The position numbers and the translations under genes were made by a program. From NCBI GenBank assembly GCA_964623625.1, contig CAZUUJ010000001.1, positions 79,841 through 143,840 of the forward strand: DNA of 64,000 nt. The letters are read 5' to 3'. Within the stretch, counting starts at the first letter, position 1; every line of letters begins with the position of its first letter. Positions 31,725 through 41,795 of the stretch are shown piece by piece. Below the pieces are notes generated by a model. It made no database searches. It saw only the letters and a program-made list of their open reading frames with translations, and was not told the origin of the DNA. Origin of the DNA: CAZLGM01 sp964623625. GTDB lineage: Bacteria > Desulfobacterota > Desulfobulbia > Desulfobulbales > Desulfocapsaceae.

Positions 31725-34529
31725 CTACCTGCTGATATAACTCACATCTAAATCAACTCGTAGCGGGTTTTCCAAAACCCAAGGTGCAAAATCACCATCA
31801 AAATGGAATTCCAAAGTGGAATCCCAGCAGTTTGATCCATCATTCCAGATTTCTATTGTCTCCGTTTCGTTTGGCCCTACTGTTATAAACCTGCCAAAAA
31901 TGGAAAAATCACGGGGAACTGAAAAACCGTGGGGTTCATTGGGCCAGGACCCGACCTGTCTGACCGACACATACCCTGTCGCTGTGTCTACACCGCAGTT
32001 TTTTAATCTGATGAAAAATCCATGACGGTTTCCATTAAAACCATCCGGTTCCTTACCGCAACGAAACGTCCTTGTATCAATTTCTCTACCAGGCGTTTGA
32101 TAAAGAGTCACATATCCTCGATCTGCAGTGTAAGCGACCTCTTTGGTCATTGTGTTGTTGCCTTCATCAACCTCCTCATATTCATTCGGTCCATCCACTG
32201 TTACCGTGTAGTCAACTCCGCAGGGATAGCCGGTCATATCGGCTGGAAGATTTAGATCTCCAAGATCCACTCGCCCCCCGGGGCCACTGAGATCACGTAT
32301 CACTGTCCAGCTTCTGTATGGGCGCCAAACTGAAAACCTAACCCGGCGGGAAAATGGAGTGCCTGATTCCGGACTCTCTATTCTGATATCGGCATACAAG
32401 TTGCGACCATCAGTACTTCCAATATCCATAATAGAAAAATCCACCGTACCGCCGGAAATAGTAAACGGCGAACTCTCTACACTGTTATAAGGATTATCCC
32501 TGTCAGAAACCTGTACCGTGTAATTGTCTCCATCGGGAAAATGCTCGGGAATAACATACGCCTCATGATGCGTGGTCACATCATCCCGATTGAAACTGTC
32601 CTTTATAAGAACGCCACCCTTTATGATCTTAATCTCAGCGTTGAACTCGGATGTTGAATAAAAACCTATGGGCAGAGTTCCTTCCTTTGAATAGACTCGT
32701 CCGCCTCCAGGAGAAGTCAGGGAGAGCATCGGCCATTCTTCAGTGATACCGATCCGAAAACTTGCGTCACTCTGATCGGTTAAGCCACCACCGGTTACCC
32801 TTGCGCGATAGGTACCACTCTCCAAACATGGCCGGGGGGTCCGTTCAATACATTCCCGATATGGCGGATAAACATCACTATGATCCACATACTCCGTACA
32901 TCTGGATCGAACAAGATACTGACGCGCACCGCCGCGGACAAGTTCAACTTCCCACTCTGCAGGCATTGTTGCCGGATCATCGAAATAATGCCATCTGATA
33001 GCCGGACTACCACACGCTTCCCAGTGTTCTCCACCATTAGGTGTACTGACGCGAATTTCTCCAAAGTATTCAGGCTGTACATGAAAATTACCACTTCTCC
33101 CACTCAAGCCTTCCTTGTTTGCTGTTATGTACAGGGTCGTTCCAAGAGGAGTTACCAGATCCGCTGGAAGCGGCCAGGAAAATTGACGCTCACCGGTTCC
33201 CAACGGTCTGTCTGCCGGATCATCATCCACAGAACCTAAAAAGCCACTGCCTGCCGGCTCAATTTCCGCTTCGCTTAGATCAACCGAAGAGAGGTCCGGG
33301 GGGACATACTCATGACTGGTGGTCGATAGTTCTTCACCGGCTGAAGACAGCAACCGGAACGCCACTGTTCCTGCTTCAGTCGGTGTGTTTATCTTGTACC
33401 GGACCTGCATTGTATCACCACGCTGATAGGCCTGATCCTCCATGGGAACAGCTATTTCCAGCGGCAGGCTGGATGCCCATATGTGTTTTTGGACTAAAGA
33501 GGATGATTTCGATATCCTTTTTTTCATGATAGAACCAGCCTGCTTTCTCGCGTTTCCATCCTCTGACTTTTCCCCTTCATTTTTTGGGATTATGGCTATT
33601 TGGGGTGCCATAATTTTTTTACCGCTCAACAGCCCAATTTTTAAGCCACAAGCTTTATTTGCCTCTGCTTTACTCTTATAAACCGAACCTCCGGCCGTTT
33701 TACACTCACCCTTGGTAACCTGAGCAACGATGCTCCCCCTGCCAACCACTGAAAACGGTTTGTTGGCACAGCACCAATAACGGTTCCCCTTCATGCTTCC
33801 AGCTTTTTGTTTAATCGTGTCTTTTTTTCGCTGTTCTCTTTTGACTTTAAAAAGGGCCTTTTGAGCTTGTGAAAAGAGTTGATAAAAGGCTCCCTTTTGC
33901 CTCTCACATGCTGCCTGTGTGATTCTTTTTTTAAGAGTCACTCCTTTCAAATTGCAGTAACCGGTCGGGGGTTTGCACAGTTCCTCGGCCTCACTTTTCT
34001 CCTTTTTAAATCCATTTTGGTTGCACTGACTCCTTGATGTCACTGCAAATATCTTTCGATTTTTGCAGCACCAGCCGCAATTTTTTTTAGCCAGGCGTTG
34101 TGACGAGTAGAGATTTTTAGGATCACCGCATAATTTTCTCTTTTCTTTGGAACTGTTGACCGATCTGACCCGGCCGGTCTTGCAGCACCAACCGCAGTTT
34201 TCTTTAAGCGGGTTTTGGGTATCCGAATAGCTACCCTTTTTCCTTTGGCAATCTCTTTCAGTTGTCTTGGAATAAAAGGCTCCCGCCACGCAACAGTAGC
34301 CTTTCACCGGTGCTGTTTTCTTCAACTTGGAAAACTGCGGAGGCTTTGACAGATTCTTTTTTCGGTTCTTCTGCGATTGTGACGCTGACGATTCTGAGGT
34401 TGTCTGCTGGATGTTTTTAGGAGTTGAAGTTGTCTCTTTTGGGGGCGCGGATTCGGATACCGAGGCGAACCAGGCCAACAGGAAGGTTGCAACGCTCATG
34501 GTAAATATGAATTTCATGTATGATTTCAT
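31725..34529 (-). CDS. Secreted protein with five four-Cys repeats, Ig and CARDB-like modules (934 aa)
   Basis: A signal peptide (1-28) and a Ser/Thr/Lys-rich linker precede five Cys repeats at about 76-112, 113-151, 152-185, 190-222 and 251-294. The fourth is degenerate. Next come a beta domain (about 357-485) and a Kre9/Knh1-like module starting STPNGGEHWEACGSPAIRW. Further Ig modules follow (about 598-692), then a CARDB-like module (about 695-800) ending DEGNN and a C-terminal beta domain. GGGGGAGGAATGCC precedes the start. The gene follows the 1325-residue gene by 52 bases. Its second and third repeats are nearly identical to those of that neighbour, showing intragenic and intergenic duplication. 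Its role is probably structural or adhesive. No catalytic signature is seen. Confidence 0.8.
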   Translation of the reverse strand: MKSYMKFIFTMSVATFLLAWFASVSESAPPKETTSTPKNIQQTTSESSASQSQKNRKKNLSKPPQFSKLKKTAPVKGYCCVAGAFYSKTTERDCQRKKGSYSDTQNPLKENCGWCCKTGRVRSVNSSKEKRKLCGDPKNLYSSQRLAKKNCGWCCKNRKIFAVTSRSQCNQNGFKKEKSEAEELCKPPTGYCNLKGVTLKKRITQAACERQKGAFYQLFSQAQKALFKVKREQRKKDTIKQKAGSMKGNRYWCCANKPFSVVGRGSIVAQVTKGECKTAGGSVYKSKAEANKACGLKIGLLSGKKIMAPQIAIIPKNEGEKSEDGNARKQAGSIMKKRISKSSSLVQKHIWASSLPLEIAVPMEDQAYQRGDTMQVRYKINTPTEAGTVAFRLLSSAGEELSTTSHEYVPPDLSSVDLSEAEIEPAGSGFLGSVDDDPADRPLGTGERQFSWPLPADLVTPLGTTLYITANKEGLSGRSGNFHVQPEYFGEIRVSTPNGGEHWEACGSPAIRWHYFDDPATMPAEWEVELVRGGARQYLVRSRCTEYVDHSDVYPPYRECIERTPRPCLESGTYRARVTGGGLTDQSDASFRIGITEEWPMLSLTSPGGGRVYSKEGTLPIGFYSTSEFNAEIKIIKGGVLIKDSFNRDDVTTHHEAYVIPEHFPDGDNYTVQVSDRDNPYNSVESSPFTISGGTVDFSIMDIGSTDGRNLYADIRIESPESGTPFSRRVRFSVWRPYRSWTVIRDLSGPGGRVDLGDLNLPADMTGYPCGVDYTVTVDGPNEYEEVDEGNNTMTKEVAYTADRGYVTLYQTPGREIDTRTFRCGKEPDGFNGNRHGFFIRLKNCGVDTATGYVSVRQVGSWPNEPHGFSVPRDFSIFGRFITVGPNETETIEIWNDGSNCWDSTLEFHFDGDFAPWVLENPLRVDLDVSYISR

Positions 34530-34581
34530 GGCATTCCTCCCCCTTGCTCGTATGGTGTCAATAATGAACCAAAAGCCCTTT

Positions 34582-37500
34582 TTAAAAAGGGTTGCATGTG
34601 CGTGTAGCTGTCTCCATTTCTCCTCTGATGGTTACCGAACAGTCATTATTCCCTTCATTCACTTCATCCTCTACGCTATTATAATCAGCTCGTCCGGTAA
34701 TTGTCCCGCATGGAAGGATCAGCCAACCCGACTCGTGCGCCCGGCCCGATGGCCCGCTCCAGCCCGCAGGGATCGTCCAGCCGGCAGGCGTTTCTCCGCG
34801 GTCGCTGAATATGCTGAAAAAGGAATCGACCGTTGTTTCTCCCTCGCACGCCTGACTGATCCAGACCTTGGCAACACAGTCGGAGGAACCGGAACGACGC
34901 ACTTCAATTTGATTGAGTACCAGGTCAACGCCTCTGCAGTCCGCTTCCAGTGGATTTATGGTACATACATACCGGGGTCCTTCCTCTCCATTATAATAAT
35001 AGGTATCGGAATCATCGGGTGTTCCCGGAGGACGCAGAACCACAGCCGGTTTCAGCCAGACAACCGCATCAACGCTTGAACGGCCGACAGCATCTCCCAG
35101 CTCTCTTGGTATCAGGCATTGGACCTGGTTGTCACCCCAGGATGAGATACTGCAGGGATGACTGCTACTATCGGGCAAAATAATATCCACACGGCCCTGC
35201 CGTTCACCAAAGTCATTTCCATCAATTGTCATTGTATTCCCCGGAATAATCGGGCAGTTCACCGAAGTGATTGTTGCCGGATATTCTGGTCCTGGACGAG
35301 CCGGCGCCTGGGCAACCGTATGGTCATCAGAATCAACAGGAATCACCTGTTGTGCGGACATCTCCGGAGCCGGTATCATCTCCTCCATGCGTCCGGAACC
35401 GTCTCGTTTTTTCATTGTGCCCCGATCCTCTTCTTCGATCAGCGGCCTAATGGTAAACGGATCGCTTGTGCCCATAACACTCCAATGCGATCCTTCATGG
35501 TAGCCGATAATACGGTAGTTTGAGCTGTGACTCAGATCCGGTGGAATCGGTAAACTGAAAATGCGTAGTGTGCTTGCCGGGTAACGTGAAGTATCTTTGG
35601 TTGGAGGAGTGTAGGTGACCGTAGTTTCGGCAAATGGTGGAATATGCGGGTCCCAGCCGGCCATCAGGGCAAAATGGATCTGACCCGACCCAATTTCAAC
35701 ATCTCCCACAGTTTCAGCATACTCCTCGGAAATTTCGATCCGAAAGCGGCCTTGAATGGTATCTCCTGCCGTGTAAACACTCGATGAATTGGGCGGAGAA
35801 ATGATAATCGGCCAGAAATAATCGGCAGGCCCCTCATCCCTGCGTTCAACCCGCTCCAAGTGGAGATCTTTGTGGGCTCTTAACAGCTTTGTGTCTCTTC
35901 CCATCTTTGATTTTTTCTTTTTATTGTCTGCCTGCTCCGGGTCTGATTTATCTGTTTTCTGTTGTTTTGCCGGTATCGGCCCCATTCCGCCGGGTTGGCG
36001 CATCTTCTTTAATTCCCTTCCCAGCCTTCGCACTCCAGGATGAGAACCAATTGGTGTGCAGGATCGCGATCCGTAATATTGATTATTTGCCCGATCGTCG
36101 ACCTCGGCAATGGTATTCCATTGATCAACATAGACAGAGACATTATCGGAATCATCAATGACGATACCGGTATTATATGGTTCTGACTCTCCACCCGGAG
36201 AGAGAAGATTTCCTGTCGGATCAACGACATGCAGATACATCCTGTCTCCAGGAAGCTCCCTGTATGGCGTGGATGCGGTGACACTCACTTCAGCCGCTCT
36301 ATGGTCGTCCGGATCTATAGAACCAGGCCCGACGTTTTGCACCTTGATCCACAGATTGCATCGCTCATCGGTCCAGGGATCGGCAACTTTAAGATCGGGC
36401 AGCAGCATCGGCCAGGTAGACGTGTCCGTACCGGAGAGAGGCCGCAAGAAAGAAGTGCCCTTACAGAATTGTTTAAAAGTACCGATCCGTTGATTATTTC
36501 CTTCATCGTCTTCGGTAATCTGGAAGGTGTTGTCCACCATAGCTGTATACCACTGATTCGGCACTACAGCCAAAAGGCCGGTATTGTATGAAACCTCTCC
36601 TCCGGGCTCTTTCAGCAGACCGGTCGGATCAATCACGCTCAAATATCGTTTTTCAGGAGGCAGCGGCCTTTCCCAGTCGGTTCCCGAGCCGGTGACGAAG
36701 CTGATTTTCCCTCTGGCATGATCAGCATCGCTTATGGCACCGCCACCCTGATTTTTAACTTTCAACCAAATTTGGCATCCACGGTCCTCATCGACCCAGA
36801 CGCTGCTGACTAGAAGATCCGGCAACTCCCACATCATTCGTTCGTCTCGTCTGTCTACCGGACTTCTGCCGATATCTTTCTGTGTCCATTCAAAGACCGT
36901 TTCTTTCTTCTTTGCTTGGGGGAGAACTTTGTCTGACTTTCTTTTTTTTCCTGCATCTGAAGAGTCCTCTTCTATTTCACCACTCTTGGAAAGAATCGAC
37001 GATTTTATGCCACAAGCTTTGTTTGCCTGTTCTTCACTATCATACGTTGTGCCTCCGGCCGTTTTGCACTCACCCTTGGTAACCTGACCAACGAAACTCC
37101 CCCTGCCAGCCACTGAGAAAGGATTCTTGACGCAGCACCAGAACAACGGAATTTTACATGTTAATACCTGATCATCACCATTGTTAGTCTCGTCGGATTC
37201 GACGATCTGATGGTTTGTATCAACCCATACAAGAGTTGCCTGACTGGGTACAGTTATCCTTACATCATCGATTTTTTTTGTTATTTCAACGCCTGGCGAT
37301 CGAAGATCCCCATCTGGATCGATATCGGCCAGTTTTGTTTTTGTCGAGATATTTCCCGGACCGGCGGAGAGATGAATGGTGGAAGCACCGTGACTGGCAC
37401 TGGAAATCGGGCCGCCGTTGTTTTTTACCGTTACCGTCATAAGACATTGCCTGTTGTAGGAAGTCCTGACAACTTCAAGATCCGGTAACCGGTGAGGTTT

Positions 37501-38559
37501 TTTAAAGGTCCCTCTGGGAAAAGCCGGTCTCCCCAGCCCAAACTTGCTGCATGCCTTAACTGCATCAGCTTTTGTTTTAAAAAATTTCCCATCAAGGGGC
37601 TTTTCCTTTGTACCAACACACTTTATTTTGGTTGTTTTGATAGTCTTTCCATCTTTGTTGCAGCACCAGCCAATCTGTTCATTCTGACTTTCATCAATAC
37701 TGCAGGCTTTGTCTGCTTGAAGTTTAGACACAAACGCTTTTCCATTAAGAGGCTTTTGCTCTGTACCAACACAATCTCTTATGGGTATTAGGCTAACTTT
37801 CCCATCCTTGCAGCACCATACATGTTTTTTCTGGTTATCTAGATTCCTCAATTTCTTCCTTGTCTGAACAAGGGCGTTCTGGGCAAGGGCAAACCGCTTA
37901 TAAAATTTACCTCCCAGCTTTTCGCATCGTTTTTTACTGATTGTTTTTATAGTTTTGTCTTTATAATTACAGGACCCCATCAAAGGTTTGGGCTTACACT
38001 GTTTCTCAGCAGCTACCTTTTCTAAATGAAACTGTTTTGGTCTACACTGATTTCTTGCGGTGACCGCAGACACTTTCAATCCCTTACAGCACCAGCCGCA
38101 ATTTTTTTCAGCCTCACCTTGCGAATTGTAGAGAACTTTAGGATCACCACACAATTTGATCTTTTCTCCGGAGCTGCTGACCGATCGGACCCGGCCAGTC
38201 TTGCAGCACCAGCCACAGTTATCCTTTAGAGGGTCTTCGGTACCAGCATATCGACCGTTCTCCCTCTTACACGCTGTTTTTGTTATCTTGGAATAAAAGG
38301 TCCCCCCTGCACAACAGAAACCTTTTTCTTCCGGTTTCTTCAGGGCAGGAAGCCGGGGAAGTTTTGATAATTTCTTCTTCTTTTTGGTTTCTTTTGAAGA
38401 GAGCGATGACGATGACAGTTTATCCGCCTTCTCTATCTTTTTTATCGGCGATGTCGTTTCCTTTTTCGAGGACGCCTCCGATTTCAAGGTAAAACCAGCC
38501 AACAAAACGGCAACAACCCCCACAACAATAATATTTTTTTTGTTAGGCATCATCATCAC
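34582..38559 (-). CDS. Secreted protein with seven four-Cys repeats, CARDB and IPT/TIG domains (1325 aa)
   Basis: The largest of the Cys-repeat proteins. A hydrophobic signal segment (about 8-29) precedes a Lys/Ser-rich linker. Cys repeats lie at about 79-115, 116-154, 155-188, 194-212 (partial), 248-286, 297-337 and 473-516. The last is separated from the others by a CARDB module (359-468). Two more CARDB-type modules lie at 580-697 and 720-834, followed by a charged linker, an Ig module (915-1038), an IPT/TIG domain (1093-1196) and a final CARDB module (1210-1318). The start is ambiguous among GTG ATG ATG ATG triplets after GAGGAA. It is preceded by the anti-sigma gene (80 bases away). The repeated binding modules suggest a cell-surface scaffold or adhesin. 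Confidence 0.8.
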   Translation of the reverse strand: MMMMPNKKNIIVVGVVAVLLAGFTLKSEASSKKETTSPIKKIEKADKLSSSSLSSKETKKKKKLSKLPRLPALKKPEEKGFCCAGGTFYSKITKTACKRENGRYAGTEDPLKDNCGWCCKTGRVRSVSSSGEKIKLCGDPKVLYNSQGEAEKNCGWCCKGLKVSAVTARNQCRPKQFHLEKVAAEKQCKPKPLMGSCNYKDKTIKTISKKRCEKLGGKFYKRFALAQNALVQTRKKLRNLDNQKKHVWCCKDGKVSLIPIRDCVGTEQKPLNGKAFVSKLQADKACSIDESQNEQIGWCCNKDGKTIKTTKIKCVGTKEKPLDGKFFKTKADAVKACSKFGLGRPAFPRGTFKKPHRLPDLEVVRTSYNRQCLMTVTVKNNGGPISSASHGASTIHLSAGPGNISTKTKLADIDPDGDLRSPGVEITKKIDDVRITVPSQATLVWVDTNHQIVESDETNNGDDQVLTCKIPLFWCCVKNPFSVAGRGSFVGQVTKGECKTAGGTTYDSEEQANKACGIKSSILSKSGEIEEDSSDAGKKRKSDKVLPQAKKKETVFEWTQKDIGRSPVDRRDERMMWELPDLLVSSVWVDEDRGCQIWLKVKNQGGGAISDADHARGKISFVTGSGTDWERPLPPEKRYLSVIDPTGLLKEPGGEVSYNTGLLAVVPNQWYTAMVDNTFQITEDDEGNNQRIGTFKQFCKGTSFLRPLSGTDTSTWPMLLPDLKVADPWTDERCNLWIKVQNVGPGSIDPDDHRAAEVSVTASTPYRELPGDRMYLHVVDPTGNLLSPGGESEPYNTGIVIDDSDNVSVYVDQWNTIAEVDDRANNQYYGSRSCTPIGSHPGVRRLGRELKKMRQPGGMGPIPAKQQKTDKSDPEQADNKKKKSKMGRDTKLLRAHKDLHLERVERRDEGPADYFWPIIISPPNSSSVYTAGDTIQGRFRIEISEEYAETVGDVEIGSGQIHFALMAGWDPHIPPFAETTVTYTPPTKDTSRYPASTLRIFSLPIPPDLSHSSNYRIIGYHEGSHWSVMGTSDPFTIRPLIEEEDRGTMKKRDGSGRMEEMIPAPEMSAQQVIPVDSDDHTVAQAPARPGPEYPATITSVNCPIIPGNTMTIDGNDFGERQGRVDIILPDSSSHPCSISSWGDNQVQCLIPRELGDAVGRSSVDAVVWLKPAVVLRPPGTPDDSDTYYYNGEEGPRYVCTINPLEADCRGVDLVLNQIEVRRSGSSDCVAKVWISQACEGETTVDSFFSIFSDRGETPAGWTIPAGWSGPSGRAHESGWLILPCGTITGRADYNSVEDEVNEGNNDCSVTIRGEMETATRTCNPF

Positions 38560-38639
38560 TTCCTCGCTTTTAATTGTCCGGTTGCTCTTGTTTAAGTGAT
38601 TTGGCTTCTTTTTTTATACCTGGAAAGCCCAAAGGCATA

Positions 38640-39299
38640 TCAGAGTTTTCGCTCGATAAATAGAACGTTGGGTTTAGACCGTAAGGTAAGGATGATCGAA
38701 TCGACATCTTTATCCTTTTCAATACCGACCTTGTAGACTCCTTCGGCGGATGGCCCGCCGGTAATCTCCCCGCCCAGCGTCTGGACAACATACCTGATCT
38801 CTTTTTCTGTTGTCTGTTCGTCAAACACAAGTTGAAGCGTGGTCTTCGCTGTTACCTCAGGATCAGAAGCGGACAGGGCCTGATACTCTGATTGCCGGAC
38901 TCCCGGTAGAAGAAGAAGAACGATCAGGGCGCATTGGACCGCGGCCACACCCCAGCCGATTTTCGGTGCCCGAAAAACCGTACGAAACCATCCTGTGATC
39001 GTTTCCGAGAAACCAGGAGAAAACGTTTGGCGGCTATGGAGATCGTGGGCCTTTGGCGACCGCTCATCGGTTTCAACTTTTTCAAGAATGGTGTCAAAGA
39101 GCTGCGGAGAGGGCGGTGCCACCTTCTCTTCAACGTCCTGGTAAACGTCGGCGATGGAGGTATATGTTTCAAGCTCACTGCGCAGTTCCGGATGACGTTG
39201 TAAACCGCGTTCAAATTCAATTGCTTCAGATTCTAAAAGACGCCCCTGAATATATAACGGCGCCAGGTTGCGCAACTCTTCCAAACTATAGTGTGTCAT
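38640..39299 (-). CDS. Membrane anti-sigma factor-like protein with a subtilase-prodomain-like C-terminus
   Basis: The 219-residue protein has an N-terminal region (SLEELRNLAPLYIQGRLLES, then HPELRSELETYTSIADVY) like the cytoplasmic helical domain of anti-sigma factors such as RskA. It lacks the zinc-binding HxxxCxxC. One transmembrane segment (about 114-133) follows. The C-terminal part (about 153-219) should lie in the periplasm. Its layout (LQLVFDEQTTEKEIRYVVQT, ending SKPNVLFIERKL) resembles the I9/subtilisin-type prodomain found at 320-392 of the S8 protease encoded just upstream. GAGGAAACC precedes the start. It probably restrains the ECF sigma at 14 kb although the two genes are 24 kb apart. 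The pairing and the protease link are inference. Confidence 0.7.
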   Translation of the reverse strand: MTHYSLEELRNLAPLYIQGRLLESEAIEFERGLQRHPELRSELETYTSIADVYQDVEEKVAPPSPQLFDTILEKVETDERSPKAHDLHSRQTFSPGFSETITGWFRTVFRAPKIGWGVAAVQCALIVLLLLPGVRQSEYQALSASDPEVTAKTTLQLVFDEQTTEKEIRYVVQTLGGEITGGPSAEGVYKVGIEKDKDVDSIILTLRSKPNVLFIERKL

Positions 39300-39578
39300 G
39301 GCGGTTTCCTCGCTGTACTTTCCTTACTTTATCAAACCCACAATTCTGTTTTGTGCAATAACACATTTTGAAACATCCGGTGTCTCCCGACAAGCAAGTG
39401 AGTGCGTGCTCGGCCCGCAAGGGAAGAGTGAGCATACATTATTGTCAGGAAATACCGGAATCTCATCAGCACCTCTGAATCAAATTGTCGGTTACTTGTT
39501 TACTGAGTTAAAAACCAATCTGGTTTCTTTAAAAATGAGATACCTGTTTGCCCGAAAATGTTCAGAAAATTCTCTATT

Positions 39579-41612
39579 TTATTTATTCTTATCGACCTGT
39601 GATTTAACGACTGACCGGCCTCTGAAAACCGCACTGTCGAAAAACAGGCTGATATACTCCTTCAAATCCACACTTCCGCTATACAAAAACTCTGGTGACA
39701 AGGCGCCATGCTTTTCAAGGACGAGCGCCAGTACTCCGGCGACAGCTGCGGAGGCCATGGAGGTGCCGTCCATAAAATTATAGCGGTTACCCGGCACAGG
39801 CGCCAGCACCTTGGCGGCCGGTGCCCGTACATTGGCCATCGCGGCAACTGGTGAATTCGGTAATCCCTTACCAGCTCCATCGATACCAGCTACAGAGATT
39901 ACATCTTCATGGGATGCCGGAAAGGCAAGAACAGGCTGATCAGCACTATTTCCCGCTGGGGCGATAAACAGAATATCCCGGTCCACACCAGCCTCAAGCA
40001 AGGCTGCAACAAGGTTATCTGAAGAAGAAGTTCCCAGGCAAAGACTCACCAGGTGAACCTGGTTGTCGATGGCCGCGTCAAGAGCCCTGGCAATGGTCGT
40101 CGAATAACACAGTCCCATTGAACTGCCGTTTTCCCGTTGCCTGCATCCCCGAAAGGCGTATAGGTCTGCTTCCGGGGCAACACCCTGAATTCCTTTGCCG
40201 TTAATAGATGCTCCAATTATTCCGGCCACAGCGGTACCGTGGAGTTCTCCAATATAATCTGAATCGGAAAAGAAGTTCTGATAATGGACGACCCGCTGGT
40301 TCAACTCATGATGAGAATAATCAATACCGGTATCGACAATTCCGATCCGTATGGATTTTCCCCGGTAGCGGCTATGCAGAACGTCAAAATCGATCACTCG
40401 TGAAAGGTTCTGCATTGCAGTCATCGGCTCTCCCATAGTTGTGAACACCTTGTTCGGCTGGACCGAAAGGACTCCTTTTTGACGACCAAGCTCTGATAGA
40501 ATACCAGTGGTATCCCCGCTGCCTGAAAAGACCGCTATCCTGCGCCCCAGGCTCTTCAAGGTGAAAAGATCGATCAGTTTCAGTTGAAATGTTTTTGACA
40601 GCCGGGAAACAAGCTCCCGTTCATCTATTGCACCATCAATGCTGACCACGATTTGATTATGCTGGATATTTTGCCCAGCAAACTGCTCAAAAGGAGGAGG
40701 TTCTATATAGGATTGTGGACCTACATCAACCATAGCCGGTTCATCGCTGACCGGTTCTTCGGGTATATCCTGTTGGGCCGGCTCCCTCTGGGAAAACCGG
40801 CCTACCGTGTGTGGTGTTTCCGTTTCAGTTCTCTTTTGATGAGAAGATTGTCCGCTATGTACGGGAACTGGGTCTTCTGTCTGGTTGTCTATAGTAAGCC
40901 GACCATAAGGAGTATTTTGACTGCCAAGGTTCTCGGATATTTTGGGCGGCGAATTGTTGTTGATTGTGCCTTGATCTCCAACCGTGTCTTGCGATTGCTG
41001 TGCGGAAAAGATACGACATACTGTATAGGCAGCCAGTCGTTCTTTATACGAATAATATCGACCTTGCCTCTTGTGGCACCGTGATTTATCCAGCTTGACG
41101 ACAATCTTGTTCGCCAGACAGCAGAAACCGATCTTATTACTCGTTCGCCGGCAGAATTTATCCGCCTCCGGCTTGCGGTTGGATGAGAAAAAACGGCCAT
41201 CCTTAGTGATACACAACTGCTCTGACAACGACCTGAGAGTACCATCATAACAACAGTAACCAAATGGCGAGCCTTTTGAAGCCTTGAGGATCTTTTTTTC
41301 CTGTTTCTCCGGTTGTTTCTCTTGTTTATCCTTGGTAGTCGGTCTGATCTTTTTGTGCGTTATTTTCTGCTCTGTTGTCTTCTTTTTACTATCAGCGGTG
41401 TGCTTGTTCGTTTTCTCTCCGCCTATTGTTTTTAAGGGAAATGGGTTTAGGTCCTCTTGTTTATCATCTGTTTTGCTTTCGCTTTTAATCGGCAATTTTT
41501 TTTCTTTTGGGTCGGGCTTTTCACCACTGGCAGGAGCACCGTATAGCAAATCTTTCTGCTGAAATACTAGCAACAGAATAACCGAAATGATGATCAACCC
41601 GAGCTTTTTCAA
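39579..41612 (-). CDS. Secreted S8 (subtilisin-like) serine protease with two four-Cys repeats
   Basis: The start is TTG (ending at 41612) after AGAGGAAAACAGG. Of 677 residues, 1-25 form a signal peptide. A long Lys/Glu/Thr-rich linker leads to two Cys repeats (about 117-154 and 161-199) of the kind found in the neighbouring big proteins. A second low-complexity linker and an inhibitor-type prodomain (about 320-392) precede the S8 catalytic domain. The triad is Asp427 (GIVDTGID), His458 (ELHGTAVAG) and Ser618 (DGTSMASAAVAG), with oxyanion Asn555 (APAGNSAD). All residues needed for activity are present. It heads the minus-strand cluster of anti-sigma-like and Cys-repeat proteins. It may process them or release the sigma factor. 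Confidence 0.9.
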   Translation of the reverse strand: MKKLGLIIISVILLLVFQQKDLLYGAPASGEKPDPKEKKLPIKSESKTDDKQEDLNPFPLKTIGGEKTNKHTADSKKKTTEQKITHKKIRPTTKDKQEKQPEKQEKKILKASKGSPFGYCCYDGTLRSLSEQLCITKDGRFFSSNRKPEADKFCRRTSNKIGFCCLANKIVVKLDKSRCHKRQGRYYSYKERLAAYTVCRIFSAQQSQDTVGDQGTINNNSPPKISENLGSQNTPYGRLTIDNQTEDPVPVHSGQSSHQKRTETETPHTVGRFSQREPAQQDIPEEPVSDEPAMVDVGPQSYIEPPPFEQFAGQNIQHNQIVVSIDGAIDERELVSRLSKTFQLKLIDLFTLKSLGRRIAVFSGSGDTTGILSELGRQKGVLSVQPNKVFTTMGEPMTAMQNLSRVIDFDVLHSRYRGKSIRIGIVDTGIDYSHHELNQRVVHYQNFFSDSDYIGELHGTAVAGIIGASINGKGIQGVAPEADLYAFRGCRQRENGSSMGLCYSTTIARALDAAIDNQVHLVSLCLGTSSSDNLVAALLEAGVDRDILFIAPAGNSADQPVLAFPASHEDVISVAGIDGAGKGLPNSPVAAMANVRAPAAKVLAPVPGNRYNFMDGTSMASAAVAGVLALVLEKHGALSPEFLYSGSVDLKEYISLFFDSAVFRGRSVVKSQVDKNK

Positions 41613-41795
41613 AACCTGTTTTCCTCTCTAATGGTCATTTTTAACATGACTAACTACTCCCCCACTTTCTTCTCAGTCCTTTTTTGTCCCTATATTGTTC
41701 ATTTTTAGTTTTATGCCGATCCTCCTATTCACCTTAAGCCCCTGTCTGGAGCCTGTAAGCACCCTCCCCTCTTCCTCTTTTGTATGGTATGCCGG

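Noticed and set aside
34327..35079. Plus-strand open frame of 250 codons
   Set aside because: It spans the junction of two well-supported minus-strand genes and shows no recognisable domain.
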